From Roseithermus sacchariphilus (GTDB taxonomy: Bacteria > Bacteroidota > Rhodothermia > Rhodothermales > MEBIC09517): DNA of 64,000 nucleotides. The position numbers and the translations under genes were made by a program. Positions within the stretch are counted from its first letter, which is position 1, and each line of letters begins with the position of its first letter. The notes beneath the pieces are model-generated. The model was given only the letters and a program-made list of their open reading frames with translations, searched no databases and was not told the DNA's origin. The stretch lies in contig CP030158.1 in NCBI GenBank assembly GCA_003285105.1, positions 1,836,501 through 1,900,500 on the forward strand, read 5' to 3'. This document shows positions 19,350 through 30,676 of this stretch, piece by piece.

Positions 19350-19679
19350 AATCAGTACCAGGATGTGTTGAACGGTCTGCGCGTCGACCTGGCCGCGCTG
19401 GACGAGGTGGAGGCCGGCTTTGCCGAACGGCTCGCCTTCGCGGTGTCGCTGCTTTCGAACCTCGGCGCCGTATACCGCAGCGCCGATTACCGCGTGCAGC
19501 ATGCCCTGCTCGGTAGCCTCTTCCCGCAGAAGCTGATCTACCGCGACGGGCACTTTCGAACCAGCCCCACGAGCGAGATCATCGCCCTTCTTGGCGGAAA
19601 AACGCAGAAAACAAGAGACGCCGACCGTCCTGCGACGACCGGCGTCCTACGAGGCTGCCCTGTCAGGATTCGAACCTGA
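19350..19679 (+). pseudogene. C-terminal fragment of a serine site-specific recombinase
   Basis: About 110 residues resemble the end of large serine recombinases: an acidic helix (LAALDEVEAGFAERLAFAVS), then LLSNLGAVYRSADYRVQHAL, LFPQKLIYRDGHFRTSPTSE and a short tail. The N-terminal resolvase domain with the catalytic serine and the central recombinase domain are absent upstream, so this is a truncated remnant. The open frame runs on into the tRNA-Gln terminator and gene, so the extreme C-terminus is not native. It marks the right edge of the restriction island. Confidence 0.55.
19600..19646 (-). terminator. Rho-independent terminator after tRNA-Gln
   Basis: Read on the minus strand, a stem GACGCCGGTCGTC / GACGGTCGGCGTC (13 pairs counting two G-U pairs in the RNA) with loop GCAG is followed by TCTTGTTTTC. 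It begins 9 nt beyond the tRNA-Gln 3' end. Confidence 0.65.
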
Positions 19680-19727
19680 AACCCCCTGATCCAGAGTCAG
19701 GTGCTCTGCCAATTGAGCTACAGGGCA
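19655..19727 (-). tRNA. tRNA-Gln (anticodon CTG)
   Basis: A 73-nt cloverleaf on the minus strand. The acceptor arms TGCCCTG and CAGGGCA pair perfectly, with discriminator base G. The D arm is AGCTCAATTGGCAGAGC-like, the anticodon stem CCTGA/TCAGG holds loop CTCTGGA (anticodon CTG, reading CAG codons), and the T arm has GGTTCGAATCC. CCA is not encoded. It lies beside the recombinase remnant and is the boundary of the restriction island. Confidence 0.95.
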
Positions 19728-19786
19728 ATCGGCGTGCTCAAGATACGCGACGCCAGGAAATGCGCCAACCCGGATGGGGGTTCCGG

Positions 19787-20593
19787 CTAGGACGACGGCG
19801 TGATGGTCTTAACGGAGTCTTTAACCTCGTCGGGCGGGGCGGCGGCGTCCACGGCCTCCGGCGGGACGCCGCGCCAGGCGGCCAGTTGCTCGACGATCTG
19901 CCGGCGCACCCGGTCCCGCAGCGCGGCGGTGTCTCCGGCCTTCAGGCCGGCGGTGGGCACGGGGGGGAGCATCTTCAGCCGGATCGCACGGGCCTCGCCA
20001 AAGCGCCAGCTGTGCTTGGGCAGCGCGTCCTGCGTGCCGTCGAGGACCAGCGGCAACACGGGCACCTGCTCTTTGATGGCGAGGCGGAAGGCCCCGTCGG
20101 TAAAGCGCAACACCCGCCCGTCGCGCGAACGGGTGCCCTCGGGGAAGAACATCACGGAGCAGCGCTGCTGGAGGACCTGCCGCGCTCGCATCAACACCTG
20201 CGCGCCGCTGCGCTTGTCGCCCCGGTCGACGGGGATGTCGCCCGCGAGCCGCATCATCCAGCCCACCACCGGGAGGCGGAAGAGCTCGGCCTTGGCCACC
20301 CACTTCATCTCCCACGGCAGCCGGCTGATGATGGGGATGTCGGCCATCGACTGGTGGTTGCAGACGACGACATAGGGGCGACGCGGGTCGTCCAGGGGGG
20401 CGGCTTCCACCCGGATCTTCCAGAACGGGTTGACGTGGGTGAGCAGGGCCCCCAGCCGCCGGAACCAGCGGCCCGTCCGGTAGCGGGCCGGGTCGCGGTC
20501 GACGAGGCGGATGAGGGCCAGCAGCGGCAGCCAGGCGGCGATCAGCAGCGTGATGATCGCCCAGGTCCAGAGCGAGCGCAGCGCCGAGAGCAT
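19787..20593 (-). CDS. plsC: 1-acyl-sn-glycerol-3-phosphate acyltransferase family protein
   Basis: Membrane-bound lysophospholipid acyltransferase of 268 residues, making phosphatidic acid in phospholipid synthesis. After an N-terminal hydrophobic helix (about 8-30) the catalytic HxxxxD motif appears as H80-Q-S-M-A-D85 (NHQSMADIPIIS), and the substrate-binding motif FPEGTRS is at 150-156. The ATG at 20593 gives a normal length. It is divergent from the hypothetical gene at 20708. Assignment to PlsC proper rather than another acyltransferase of the family is by motif only. Confidence 0.87.
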   Translation of the reverse strand: MLSALRSLWTWAIITLLIAAWLPLLALIRLVDRDPARYRTGRWFRRLGALLTHVNPFWKIRVEAAPLDDPRRPYVVVCNHQSMADIPIISRLPWEMKWVAKAELFRLPVVGWMMRLAGDIPVDRGDKRSGAQVLMRARQVLQQRCSVMFFPEGTRSRDGRVLRFTDGAFRLAIKEQVPVLPLVLDGTQDALPKHSWRFGEARAIRLKMLPPVPTAGLKAGDTAALRDRVRRQIVEQLAAWRGVPPEAVDAAAPPDEVKDSVKTITPSS

Positions 20594-20707
20594 GGGCACG
20601 GGGGGGCAGACGGTGCGAGGAGCAGCAGAGGCGGGGGGAACCGGGTACTTCCGGGCCGGCGTTGGAGGCAGCCGGCCGGTACGCTGCCTCAACGTTCGCC
20701 CCGTCGC

Positions 20708-21817
20708 ATGGATCCAACGCTGCTGACCATCCTCCTGCTGATCGCTTCGGCGACGATCCTGGCGCTCGTGCAGGCGCGCCGGCGCGATCCGTGCCTCAAA
20801 GCAATGGACGGCTTTGCGGTGACGCTGGCCGAGAAAGACGGGGACCTCGCGTGGGGCGTGGCCGAGGTGCTGGCGACGGGCCTGGAGATCCGCTACCTGG
20901 AGCCGGTGCAGGCCCGCGAAGGGCACGAGGAGCATTCGTTCCTCTTCTATCGGGATCAGTACGAAGCCATCGACGTGCTCTATCGCTACCCGCAGGGGCT
21001 GCCGGCCGAGGCGCAGGCCCGGCGCGCCGCCGTCATCCGAAAAACCGCTCACCCGAGCCTCGTCCGGCGGTTCGCCCGGCGGTTGCGCACGTGGATCAGC
21101 ATGATCCGCGATGCTCTGATGCAGGCGGTCAGCATCCTCCTGGGCGCGGCCAAGACGCGCAAGCCCGGTGTGGTCCTGAGCAACCAGGAGCAGAGCCTGA
21201 CGGCGCTCTCCCGGGAGATCATCGGCTATGCCGGGAATGCCTACGACCCGCTGCTGGAACGCCACCTGTTCCGGCAGGTGGTGCTGGAAGTCTCCCGCGG
21301 GGACCGGACCTACAGCTACTGCGGCTGGCTCAAGAACTACTCGACGCAGTTCATCGAGGTGGTCGATGTGTTTGCGAACGCCCCCGGGCCGTCGCTGCCC
21401 GTGCAGCCCGTGAGGCCCGGCACGCCGAACCCGGCGCACGTCGAGATGCGGCTGGAAGGGCGGCGGCTGCTCCTGACCAACCGGGGCGAGGCCATGCTGC
21501 ACGTGGCCCGGCTCGAAGCCGGCGCCTGGCAGCGGCCGATGGGGACGGTGCTCCCGCCGCAGGGGACGGCCACCGTGATGCTCCCGCCGTCGATCGACCG
21601 GGGGGCCGTGCAGGCCTGGATCGGCTCCGTCGAGCGGGTGGACATGGTCGTGCCCCGGACGCACGCGCTCGTCCGCCATGCCGCCTACCGCCCGGAGGGC
21701 CACCCGGCCGAGGGCGCCGAAGGGCACATGGGGGCCTACCTGGCCCGGGAGAGCCAGGCGCGGGACGCGGCGAAGGACGCTCGCCGCCGCTCCACGCCGT
21801 CCGCCCCGGGCTCGTAG
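20708..21817 (+). CDS. Hypothetical membrane-anchored protein
   Basis: Protein of 369 residues that I do not recognise. It has one N-terminal transmembrane helix (LLTILLLIASATILALVQA) followed by a predicted cytosolic body. That body includes a basic amphipathic region around residues 110-150 (LVRRFARRLRTWISMIRDAL) and a C-terminal beta-rich part. The start ATG at 20708 is the natural choice because the upstream extension shadows the divergent plsC. The next gene follows after 43 nt in the same direction, so the two probably form an operon. Confidence 0.7.
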   Translation: MDPTLLTILLLIASATILALVQARRRDPCLKAMDGFAVTLAEKDGDLAWGVAEVLATGLEIRYLEPVQAREGHEEHSFLFYRDQYEAIDVLYRYPQGLPAEAQARRAAVIRKTAHPSLVRRFARRLRTWISMIRDALMQAVSILLGAAKTRKPGVVLSNQEQSLTALSREIIGYAGNAYDPLLERHLFRQVVLEVSRGDRTYSYCGWLKNYSTQFIEVVDVFANAPGPSLPVQPVRPGTPNPAHVEMRLEGRRLLLTNRGEAMLHVARLEAGAWQRPMGTVLPPQGTATVMLPPSIDRGAVQAWIGSVERVDMVVPRTHALVRHAAYRPEGHPAEGAEGHMGAYLARESQARDAAKDARRRSTPSAPGS

Positions 21818-21860
21818 CCGCTCGCCTCGCTTCCCCGTACACCCGCCGCCAGAACGCCCC

Positions 21861-22523
21861 GTGGACATCATCAAGTACTTCTACGAAGAGCCGGCCGCCC
21901 TGGAAGGGCTGACGCCGGCGCTGGACCCGGATGCCCGCCGCCGGCAGGCGCCGGCGCAGCCGCTGGAGGCGCTACAGAGCGCAGCGCAGCACGCGCCGCG
22001 CTACCACCGGGGCTACCTCGCCGGGACGGACCTGGACCGGCTCCGCATCGGCGTCACGGCGCTGGCCGACCCCGCGGCGGCGCTCGTGCCGCTGTACGAG
22101 GCGCTGGGTCCGGGGACGTGGACGCGCCGGACGGACACCGGCGCGGTGCTCGCGGTGGAGGAGGTCGTGGCCGTGCTGCGTGAGCCGGCCGGCACGGCCG
22201 TGCTGGCGCTGGCCGGGAGCCCCCTCGATCCGGCGTGGCTCGCCGACGTCGTGGGCACGGACCGGCGCTACCACGTGCCGGCGCTGCAACGGCTGCTGGC
22301 GGCGGCCCGCGCCGTGCTGTTCCCCGAGCCGGCCCACCACGGCTACGACTGGAGCCTGTTCGCCGCCGAGCCGGTGCGGGAGCGGCTGGCGGCCGCCTTC
22401 CGCCGGCATCCGGCCCCCCACGCCCGCCGCTTCGTGCTCCCCTACCGGCAGGCGCGGTCGGAGGAGAAGTTCTACTTCGAGCAGTACGACCTGGCCGCGT
22501 ACGCCGCTCACGAAATCCGCTGA
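21861..22523 (+). CDS. Hypothetical protein
   Basis: Protein of 220 residues starting with GTG at 21861 (MDIIKYFYEEPAALEGL). No signal peptide or membrane segment is seen. It is rich in Ala, Leu, Arg and Pro, and ends in KFYFEQYDLAAYAAHEIR. I do not recognise a family. It follows the membrane-anchored hypothetical gene by 43 nt, and its stop is 9 nt from the convergent symporter gene. No upstream ATG gives a better-supported start. Confidence 0.6.
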   Translation: MDIIKYFYEEPAALEGLTPALDPDARRRQAPAQPLEALQSAAQHAPRYHRGYLAGTDLDRLRIGVTALADPAAALVPLYEALGPGTWTRRTDTGAVLAVEEVVAVLREPAGTAVLALAGSPLDPAWLADVVGTDRRYHVPALQRLLAAARAVLFPEPAHHGYDWSLFAAEPVRERLAAAFRRHPAPHARRFVLPYRQARSEEKFYFEQYDLAAYAAHEIR

Positions 22524-22532
22524 CTCCGGCGC

Positions 22533-23924
22533 CTACGGCCGCCCTGTCCCCGACGGCGCCGGCCCGCTGCGGTGCTCGACCGCGGCGGCGACGGCGTACG
22601 TGAGCAGCGCAGCCGCCAGGGAGGTGACGTACGGGTAGGGCAGCGCGAGGACGTACGCCCCCAGGATCCAGCATCCCACCCCCGCCAGCAGGGTCGCATA
22701 GGCCGTCATGGCCCCGCCGATCCCGGTGAAGAGCCCGAACAGGATGACGATGAAGATGCCCGCGCTGCCAAAGGCCGATGCTTCCTCCACGAGCGCATAG
22801 ACGCCGTCGGCAAACAGCGCCATCACGTAGGCCAGCACCCCGAAGACGGCCACCCCCGCCCGGGCCAGCCACACCTTGCCGGCTTCGGACAGCCCCGGCC
22901 GTAGCGGCACGAGGAGGTTGTGCGAGACCAGCGACGAGGCCACCAGCAACGCGCTGTCGACCGTCGACAGGATGGCCGAGACGAGCGCGCCGGCGAAGAG
23001 GGTGTAGAGCAGCGGCGAGAGGTACTGCCGGGCGACGGCCGGCAGGATCTGCTCGGGATGGGCCAGGTCGGGCACGAGCGTGAAGCCGAGCAGCCCGATC
23101 AGCACCGGAATGCCGCCCAGGGCCAGGTAGAGGCCGCCGGCCATCAGCGTCGAGCGCCGGGCCACCTGCGGCGAGCGCGTGGCGATGACCCGGGCGACCA
23201 GCTCCGCCGCCATCACCGACCCGCAGATCGGGATCGCCCAGTCCTCCACGATCAGCAGCCACGGCACGTCCGCGCTGCCCACCACGCTCAGCCGGGCCGG
23301 GTCGATGGCGGTGACGGCCTCCAGCCCGACGTCTCGCAGCACCACGACGACGAGGACGACGAGGCCGACGGCCATCGCCAGGCCCTGGATGAGGTCCGTC
23401 CACGCGTCGGCCAGCAGCCCGCCGAAGATGGTGTAGGCGATGACGACGAGGGCCGCCAGCGAGATCGTCAGGGACAGCTCCAGCCCGGACGACGCCGAGA
23501 GCACCTGCCCGAAGGCCCGCACCTGCGCCGCCGCCCACAGCAGCGACGTGGGCACCATCAGGACCACGGCCAGGCGCTCGACGCCGGCCGAGTAGCGCCG
23601 GCGGAACAGGTCGGCCAGCGTGGTGAGCTTGTGCCGCCACAGCGGCACGGCGAAGACGAAGCCCATCAGCAGCAGGCAGACCCCGTAGCCGAACGGATCG
23701 GCGGTGCCGCCGGAGAGGCCCTGCTCGTAGATGGCGCCCGCCGCGCCGATGCACGTCTCTGCCCCGAACCACGTGGCAAAGATGGTGAAGGTGCCCAGGC
23801 CGTAGCCCAGCTGCCGCCCGGCGATCAGGTAATCGTCCTCCGTGCGGATCCGGCGCGATACGTAGAGGCCGATGCCGAGCTGCACCAGCACGTAGCCGAA
23901 GACGCCGATCAGGGTGGTGGGCAT
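22533..23924 (-). CDS. Sodium:solute symporter family (SSS) transporter
   Basis: Inner-membrane transporter of 463 residues with roughly thirteen hydrophobic helices. The N-terminal part GIGLYVSRRIRTEDDYLIAG is the usual SSS family opening (small exporter-like loop then DDYLIAGR), and FATWFGAETCIGAAG matches the sodium-site helix region. LSTVDSALLVASSLVSHN is the typical conserved SSS segment near helix 8. The substrate cannot be assigned; sugars, amino acids, proline or pantothenate-like solutes are all possible. It lies 61 nt downstream of glnS in the same direction. Confidence 0.87.
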   Translation of the reverse strand: MPTTLIGVFGYVLVQLGIGLYVSRRIRTEDDYLIAGRQLGYGLGTFTIFATWFGAETCIGAAGAIYEQGLSGGTADPFGYGVCLLLMGFVFAVPLWRHKLTTLADLFRRRYSAGVERLAVVLMVPTSLLWAAAQVRAFGQVLSASSGLELSLTISLAALVVIAYTIFGGLLADAWTDLIQGLAMAVGLVVLVVVVLRDVGLEAVTAIDPARLSVVGSADVPWLLIVEDWAIPICGSVMAAELVARVIATRSPQVARRSTLMAGGLYLALGGIPVLIGLLGFTLVPDLAHPEQILPAVARQYLSPLLYTLFAGALVSAILSTVDSALLVASSLVSHNLLVPLRPGLSEAGKVWLARAGVAVFGVLAYVMALFADGVYALVEEASAFGSAGIFIVILFGLFTGIGGAMTAYATLLAGVGCWILGAYVLALPYPYVTSLAAALLTYAVAAAVEHRSGPAPSGTGRP

Positions 23925-23985
23925 GGCGTCGGGCGGGGGCGAGCGGTGGGCGGGCAGGCGGGGCGCGAGGCGCGGGATGCCGGGC

Positions 23986-26367
<2,382 letters not shown>

Positions 26368-26815
26368 GGCCACGGTGGCGTGGGCGGTTGGATGAACGGC
26401 GATGCGAAGCTCATCGAAAGAATACACAACAAAAAGGTTCGCCACGGTTGCCCCATCAAAAATTCCACGGGGATCCGGCAGGAGGGGAGCCCGCAGAACG
26501 GCCCCTGTCGCCGCGCCGGTGGGTCATGGGAGGGCGTTGCCGGAACCCTTCTCCGGTGTCCGATCGTTCTTCGATGACCAGAAACTCCCGGTGCCGTCCG
26601 CGTTCTCCGGAAAGGGGTTCCACCCGGTTCCGGTGGCGCCGTTCAGGGGGCTTCTCGGGGGGATGACTCGACGAATAGAGCCTGCCGAAGGCCGTCGGGT
26701 CAGGGGAGATGCCGTGTGTGCCAGGCGATCGGGATCGTGCGCGGTCGACGCTTCGACGTGCCGGGTCCACCGTCGCTGCGTTCAGAACGACCCTCTCTTC
26801 ACCATCGCGCCGCCC
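26368..26815. other. Intergenic region between glnS and the STAS-like genes
   Basis: This 448-nt stretch holds the divergent upstream regions of glnS and the first STAS-like gene. I see no additional gene, tRNA or strong hairpin; the open frames here are GC-driven and lack start context. Confidence 0.4.
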
Positions 26816-27238
26816 ATGTCTTACCTGTGCCGCGTACTCCCGGATCATCATCTTGGCGTAGCCCTGTTTTCCGGCCCCCTGACGGTCGACGATTTCCACG
26901 GGGTGCTGAACCAACTGTACGGAAATCCGGCCTGGAAGCCCGGTTTCGATGCGCTGTGGGATGCGCGAGAGGTGACGGAACTGGTGCTGGATGAGCAGGA
27001 CGTGTCCACCGTCGTACATCACATTCAACGGCTTGCGGACCGCAAGGGCCCCGGTCGCACCGCCTTCGTGGTCCCGCGGGACGTCGATTACGCCATCGCC
27101 CGCCTGCTCATCTGGCTCACTCGGAACGAGCGGCGCCAGCGTAAAGCGTTTCGGCAGATGGAGGAGGCCCTGGTATGGCTGGGGCGGGAGGGGCTGGCAC
27201 CGGTGGTGCGGCAGAGCCTGGACGCGAACGCCGATTAG
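26816..27238 (+). CDS. STAS/SpoIIAA-like conserved protein, copy 1
   Basis: Small cytosolic protein of 140 residues. The pattern of a short beta-rich start (LCRVLPDHHLGVALFSGPLTVDDF), a central WDAREVTELVLDEQDV block and a helix ending in RTAFVVPRDVDYAIARLLIWL resembles the broad STAS/SEC14-like hypothetical family found in Bacteroidota. Function is unknown; such proteins are often proposed to take part in protein-protein signalling. It has a tandem paralogue of identical length 281 nt downstream. The ATG at 26816 gives the same N-terminus (M-S/P-Y-x-C-R-V) in both copies, which supports the start. Confidence 0.65.
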   Translation: MSYLCRVLPDHHLGVALFSGPLTVDDFHGVLNQLYGNPAWKPGFDALWDAREVTELVLDEQDVSTVVHHIQRLADRKGPGRTAFVVPRDVDYAIARLLIWLTRNERRQRKAFRQMEEALVWLGREGLAPVVRQSLDANAD

Positions 27239-27519
27239 CGAGGCCGTTCGTGCAGATCAGGAGCGTGCGGAGACGGGTTCGTCGGCCAGGTCTCGGCCCG
27301 TGTCGGGAGGAGGCGATCACGCGCCGCGACGTCTTGTGCGTCATGGAACGTCATTGCCGGAACATCGGTGGGTTCGGGGTTATTGAATTCGTGAATTCAT
27401 GATGAAGCGGCGGCCTCGTGGTTCCGATGGCCGGGGTTCCTCCCACACCGGAAGGAGCCTGCCTGACACCGGACGGCGAGCTGCTTCCATGGCCGATTGA
27501 CGCCCCATCGGACCGACCC

Positions 27520-27942
27520 ATGCCGTACGCCTGCCGTGTATTCCCGGATCAGCACCTGGGCGTTGCGACGCTGTACGGCCCCCTGGTCGTGGACGACTTT
27601 CTGGGGGCCATGCACGGACTCTACGAGCACGAAGACTGGCAACCGGGCTTTGCCGCGTTGTGGGATGCCCGGCGGGTCCGCGAACTGGTGCTGGGCGAGC
27701 AGGACGTGGCCGCCATCGTTCGGTGTACCCGCGACCTGGCCCCACGGATGGGCACCGGACGCGCGGCGTTCGTCGTCCCGCGGGAGATCGATCATCTCAT
27801 CGCTCGTCTGCTCATCCGCCTCACCCGGGACGAGCGCCGCGAGCGACAGGCCTTTCGGGAGATGACGGAGGCGCTGGCCTGGCTGGGGCAGGAGGGACTG
27901 GACCCGGCCGTGCGGGAGAGCCTGGACGCCAGCGTTGGCTGA
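27520..27942 (+). CDS. STAS/SpoIIAA-like conserved protein, copy 2
   Basis: A 140-residue paralogue of the gene at 26816, with exactly the same length and aligned start (MPYACRVFPDQHLGVA). Shared blocks include GPLVVDDF, LWDARRVRELVLGEQDV, FVVPREIDHLIARLLIRLTR and the closing ESLDA. The two clearly arose by duplication and have since diverged. Its stop is followed immediately by a run of CGTCAGC-type heptamer repeats. Function unknown, as for copy 1. Confidence 0.65.
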   Translation: MPYACRVFPDQHLGVATLYGPLVVDDFLGAMHGLYEHEDWQPGFAALWDARRVRELVLGEQDVAAIVRCTRDLAPRMGTGRAAFVVPREIDHLIARLLIRLTRDERRERQAFREMTEALAWLGQEGLDPAVRESLDASVG

Positions 27943-27943
27943 A

Positions 27944-28680
27944 GCCGTCAGCCGTCAGCGGTCAGCCGTCAGCCGTCAGCGGTCAGCCTGCAACTCCTCC
28001 CCATGCGAAGTTGACGGGGGCGGTTTTCACAGAAAGTGGCTTTTGAGACCCGTAGAGCCCTTTCGATCCGTCATCCCCAACTCGATTGGGGATCCAGAAA
28101 ACGGAGCCTGTGGACGGACGCCCCGCCTTCTCAGAAACCGGAGGCTTCCGCAGGGACTGACAGCGACGGAGGGGTAGACCCCGGCGAGGGCAATGTCACA
28201 GCGGGCTTTGACCCCCTTCCCCCTTCGGAGACTTCCCCCTGTGCGGCCGCCGGGGGCGGCCAGCGGTCAGCCGTCAGCCAGAAGCCCGCAGTGACGGAGG
28301 GGTGGATTCCGGGCGATGGCAGCGGTGCGGCGGTGATGACCCCCATCCCCCTCCGGGGATCTTCCCCCTGCATGGCCTGTGGCCAGGGGGAAGGGTCTAG
28401 CATCGTACGTTGTAGCAACCATCCAATCCTCCCCTTGCGAAGGGGAGGTGTCGCGCAGCGACGGAGGGGTAGACCCCGGCGAGGGCAATGTCACAGCGGG
28501 CTTTGACCCCCTTCCCCCTTCGGAGACTTCCCCCTGTGCGGCCGCCGGGGGCGGCCAGGGGGAAGGGTCTGGCGGCACACGAAGCCGTCAGCCGTCAGCG
28601 GTCAGCCGTCAGCGGTCAGCCGTCAGCCGTCAGCGGTCAGCCGTCAGCCAGAAGCCCGCAGCGACGGAGGGATCGGCGCG
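27944..28680. repeat. Repeat-rich intergenic block: heptamer tandem repeats and two 103-nt direct repeats
   Basis: No gene is supported between 27943 and 28941. Tandem heptamers (GTCAGCC / GTCAGCG units) occur at 27944-27988, 28261-28279 and 28584-28649. A 103-nt sequence is present twice without a mismatch, at 28161-28263 and 28456-28558. It contains a TTCCCCCT...AGGGGGAA inverted repeat that is repeated again near 28359-28392. An element starting CGTCATCCCC at 28069 is related to the one at 9248. The DNA looks like an accumulation site for small dispersed palindromic elements. Confidence 0.8.
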
Positions 28681-28941
28681 GGCGATGGCGGTGGCGTGGC
28701 GGTTCGATGGGCGGCGGCATGCCGTTTGCGCGGGGGACGGCCGTCGTCCCGCCAGATAGGCGAGGAAATTTCACGAGGCCCGTTTGATATTCACCCGCCA
28801 GGGTCCGAAGCTTACGGGTGTGTAAAAAAAATTGCAGAACTGAGCGTCGCAGGCTTCGGCCGGGCCGCGGGAGCGCCGTGTCGCCGCCCGGGAGCCCGGC
28901 GCCGAAGCGTTCTTCGCCGAACCCGTATCGATCTTCGTCAC

Positions 28942-30504
28942 ATGCAGGCAATGTGTTTTTGCTGGATGCGTGTCCCCGTGCTCCGCGGCGTGCTCGGCCG
29001 TCGGGGGGGGATGATCCTCGTCCTGCTCCTGGCCGCGGCGATGCCGTTGCAGGCCCAGCAGGTGATCCCTTTGACGCTGGAGGGCGCGGTGGACCGGGCC
29101 ATGCAGGGCAGCTACCGGGTGCGCCAGCTCCGGCTCGGCATCGAACGGACGCGGAGCTGGCTCCGGGCCGAGCGGGCCGGGCTCAAGTCCAAGGTCTACA
29201 TGAACCTGCGCGTCCCCGAGATCGCGGCGATCTCCGACAACAAGTGGAACTCCACGCTGCGCCAGTACGAGATCGTGCGGGAGAACACCCGGCGCTGGCA
29301 GATGAACGTCGCCATCCGGCAGCCGGTGATCCTCTTCGGCTATCCGACGAACGGCTACCTCTCGCTCAACAACACCGTGTACCGCTATGCCCAGCTCGGG
29401 GACGAGGGCGAGGCCGGGCTGGACGTGCAGTACTACAACCGCTACTTCATCCGCTTCGAGCAGCCGCTCTTCCAGCCCAACGGCCTCAAGAACGCCATCG
29501 AGGATGCCGAACTCAACCTGGAGCGGGAAGAGCTGGCCTTTCAGGAGGACATCGTCCAGATGCTGGATGACATCGCGGACGATTACTACGACCTGTTCGA
29601 GCTGGCCTACGAGCAGGTCCTCTATCAGCGGCAGGTGGATGACCTCGAGCGGGCCGCGCGGCTGGCCGCCGAACGGGTGCGGCAGGATACCTCCCGCGCC
29701 ATCGAGGTCAGCCAGGTGCGCGTCGAGCTGGCCAATGCCCGCGAGCGGGTCAGCCAGGCCCGCAGCAACTACCGCCTGGCCGCCTCGCGCATGAAACAGC
29801 GCCTCAACCTGGACGAAGCGGACTCGCTCGTGGTCGACCCCGACCCGCACGTGCGCCCGGTGCACATCGACCTGGAGCAGGCCGTGGCCTACGGGCGGTC
29901 GCTCCGCCCGCAGTTGCGCAAGCTCGCCATCCAGCGGCGCAAGGACGAGATCGACGTCAACAATGCGCGAGGCTGGGATTCCTTCCGCGCCAACCTGGAG
30001 GTGACCTACGGCCGGGAGACGCAGGACCCCCGCTTCAACGAGCTGTGGGAGCGCCCGACCAACAGCTACTCCATCGGCCTCTATGCCTACATCCCGATCT
30101 GGGACTGGGGCCGCCGCCGGGCGCGCATCCAGGCCGAGCAGATCAGCCTGCGCAAGACGGAGCTGTTCATCGAGGAGACCGAGCGGGAGATCCGCACCGA
30201 CATCGCCAACGCCATCCAGAACCTGGAGGAGTACGAGCAGCGAGCCATCACGATGGAGGAGAACCTGAACATGGCGCGGGACATCGTGGCGGCCAGCATG
30301 GCGCAGTACCGCAGCGGGGACATCTCCATCCTGGATCTGCTCCAGAGCATCGGCCGCCAGGAGGACACGGCCCGGAACTTCCTGACCACGTACCTGGGCT
30401 ACCGCAAGGCGCTGCTGTCGCTGCAGAAGCTCACCTATTACGACTTCGAGCGGGACATGCCGCTGCTGCGTCGCTTCGAGATCGACGGCCTGGCCGGAAT
30501 GTGA
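28942..30504 (+). CDS. TolC family outer-membrane efflux protein
   Basis: Outer-membrane channel protein of 520 residues from the ATG at 28942 (ATG 28966 is equally plausible). The signal peptide is MILVLLLAAAMPLQAQQ with cleavage near AQA. The mature start VIPLTLEGAVDRAMQGSYRVRQ matches the TolC/OEP repeat opening, and long coiled-coil helices (for example LNLEREELAFQEDIVQML and ERAARLAAERVRQDTSRAIEVSQVRVELA) appear twice, as in the family. It would form the exit duct of an efflux or type I secretion system, but no adaptor or pump gene lies next to it; the nearest TRAP genes are unrelated. A second TolC-like gene is at 55748. Confidence 0.85.
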   Translation: MQAMCFCWMRVPVLRGVLGRRGGMILVLLLAAAMPLQAQQVIPLTLEGAVDRAMQGSYRVRQLRLGIERTRSWLRAERAGLKSKVYMNLRVPEIAAISDNKWNSTLRQYEIVRENTRRWQMNVAIRQPVILFGYPTNGYLSLNNTVYRYAQLGDEGEAGLDVQYYNRYFIRFEQPLFQPNGLKNAIEDAELNLEREELAFQEDIVQMLDDIADDYYDLFELAYEQVLYQRQVDDLERAARLAAERVRQDTSRAIEVSQVRVELANARERVSQARSNYRLAASRMKQRLNLDEADSLVVDPDPHVRPVHIDLEQAVAYGRSLRPQLRKLAIQRRKDEIDVNNARGWDSFRANLEVTYGRETQDPRFNELWERPTNSYSIGLYAYIPIWDWGRRRARIQAEQISLRKTELFIEETEREIRTDIANAIQNLEEYEQRAITMEENLNMARDIVAASMAQYRSGDISILDLLQSIGRQEDTARNFLTTYLGYRKALLSLQKLTYYDFERDMPLLRRFEIDGLAGM

Positions 30505-30676
30505 GCCCCGGCGCGGGGGACAGGAGGGGGTGAAGGGCGCGAGGCGAAGGACGCGAGGCGAAGGGCGGGGCGCCGTTGCCGTTGCCGTTGCCCCGCACCC
30601 TTGATTGTCGAGATGGGCTGCGGTATGCTCTGCGGGACGTGACGCGTCCGTGGTCGTTTCCCTCGTTCAGACCGAT

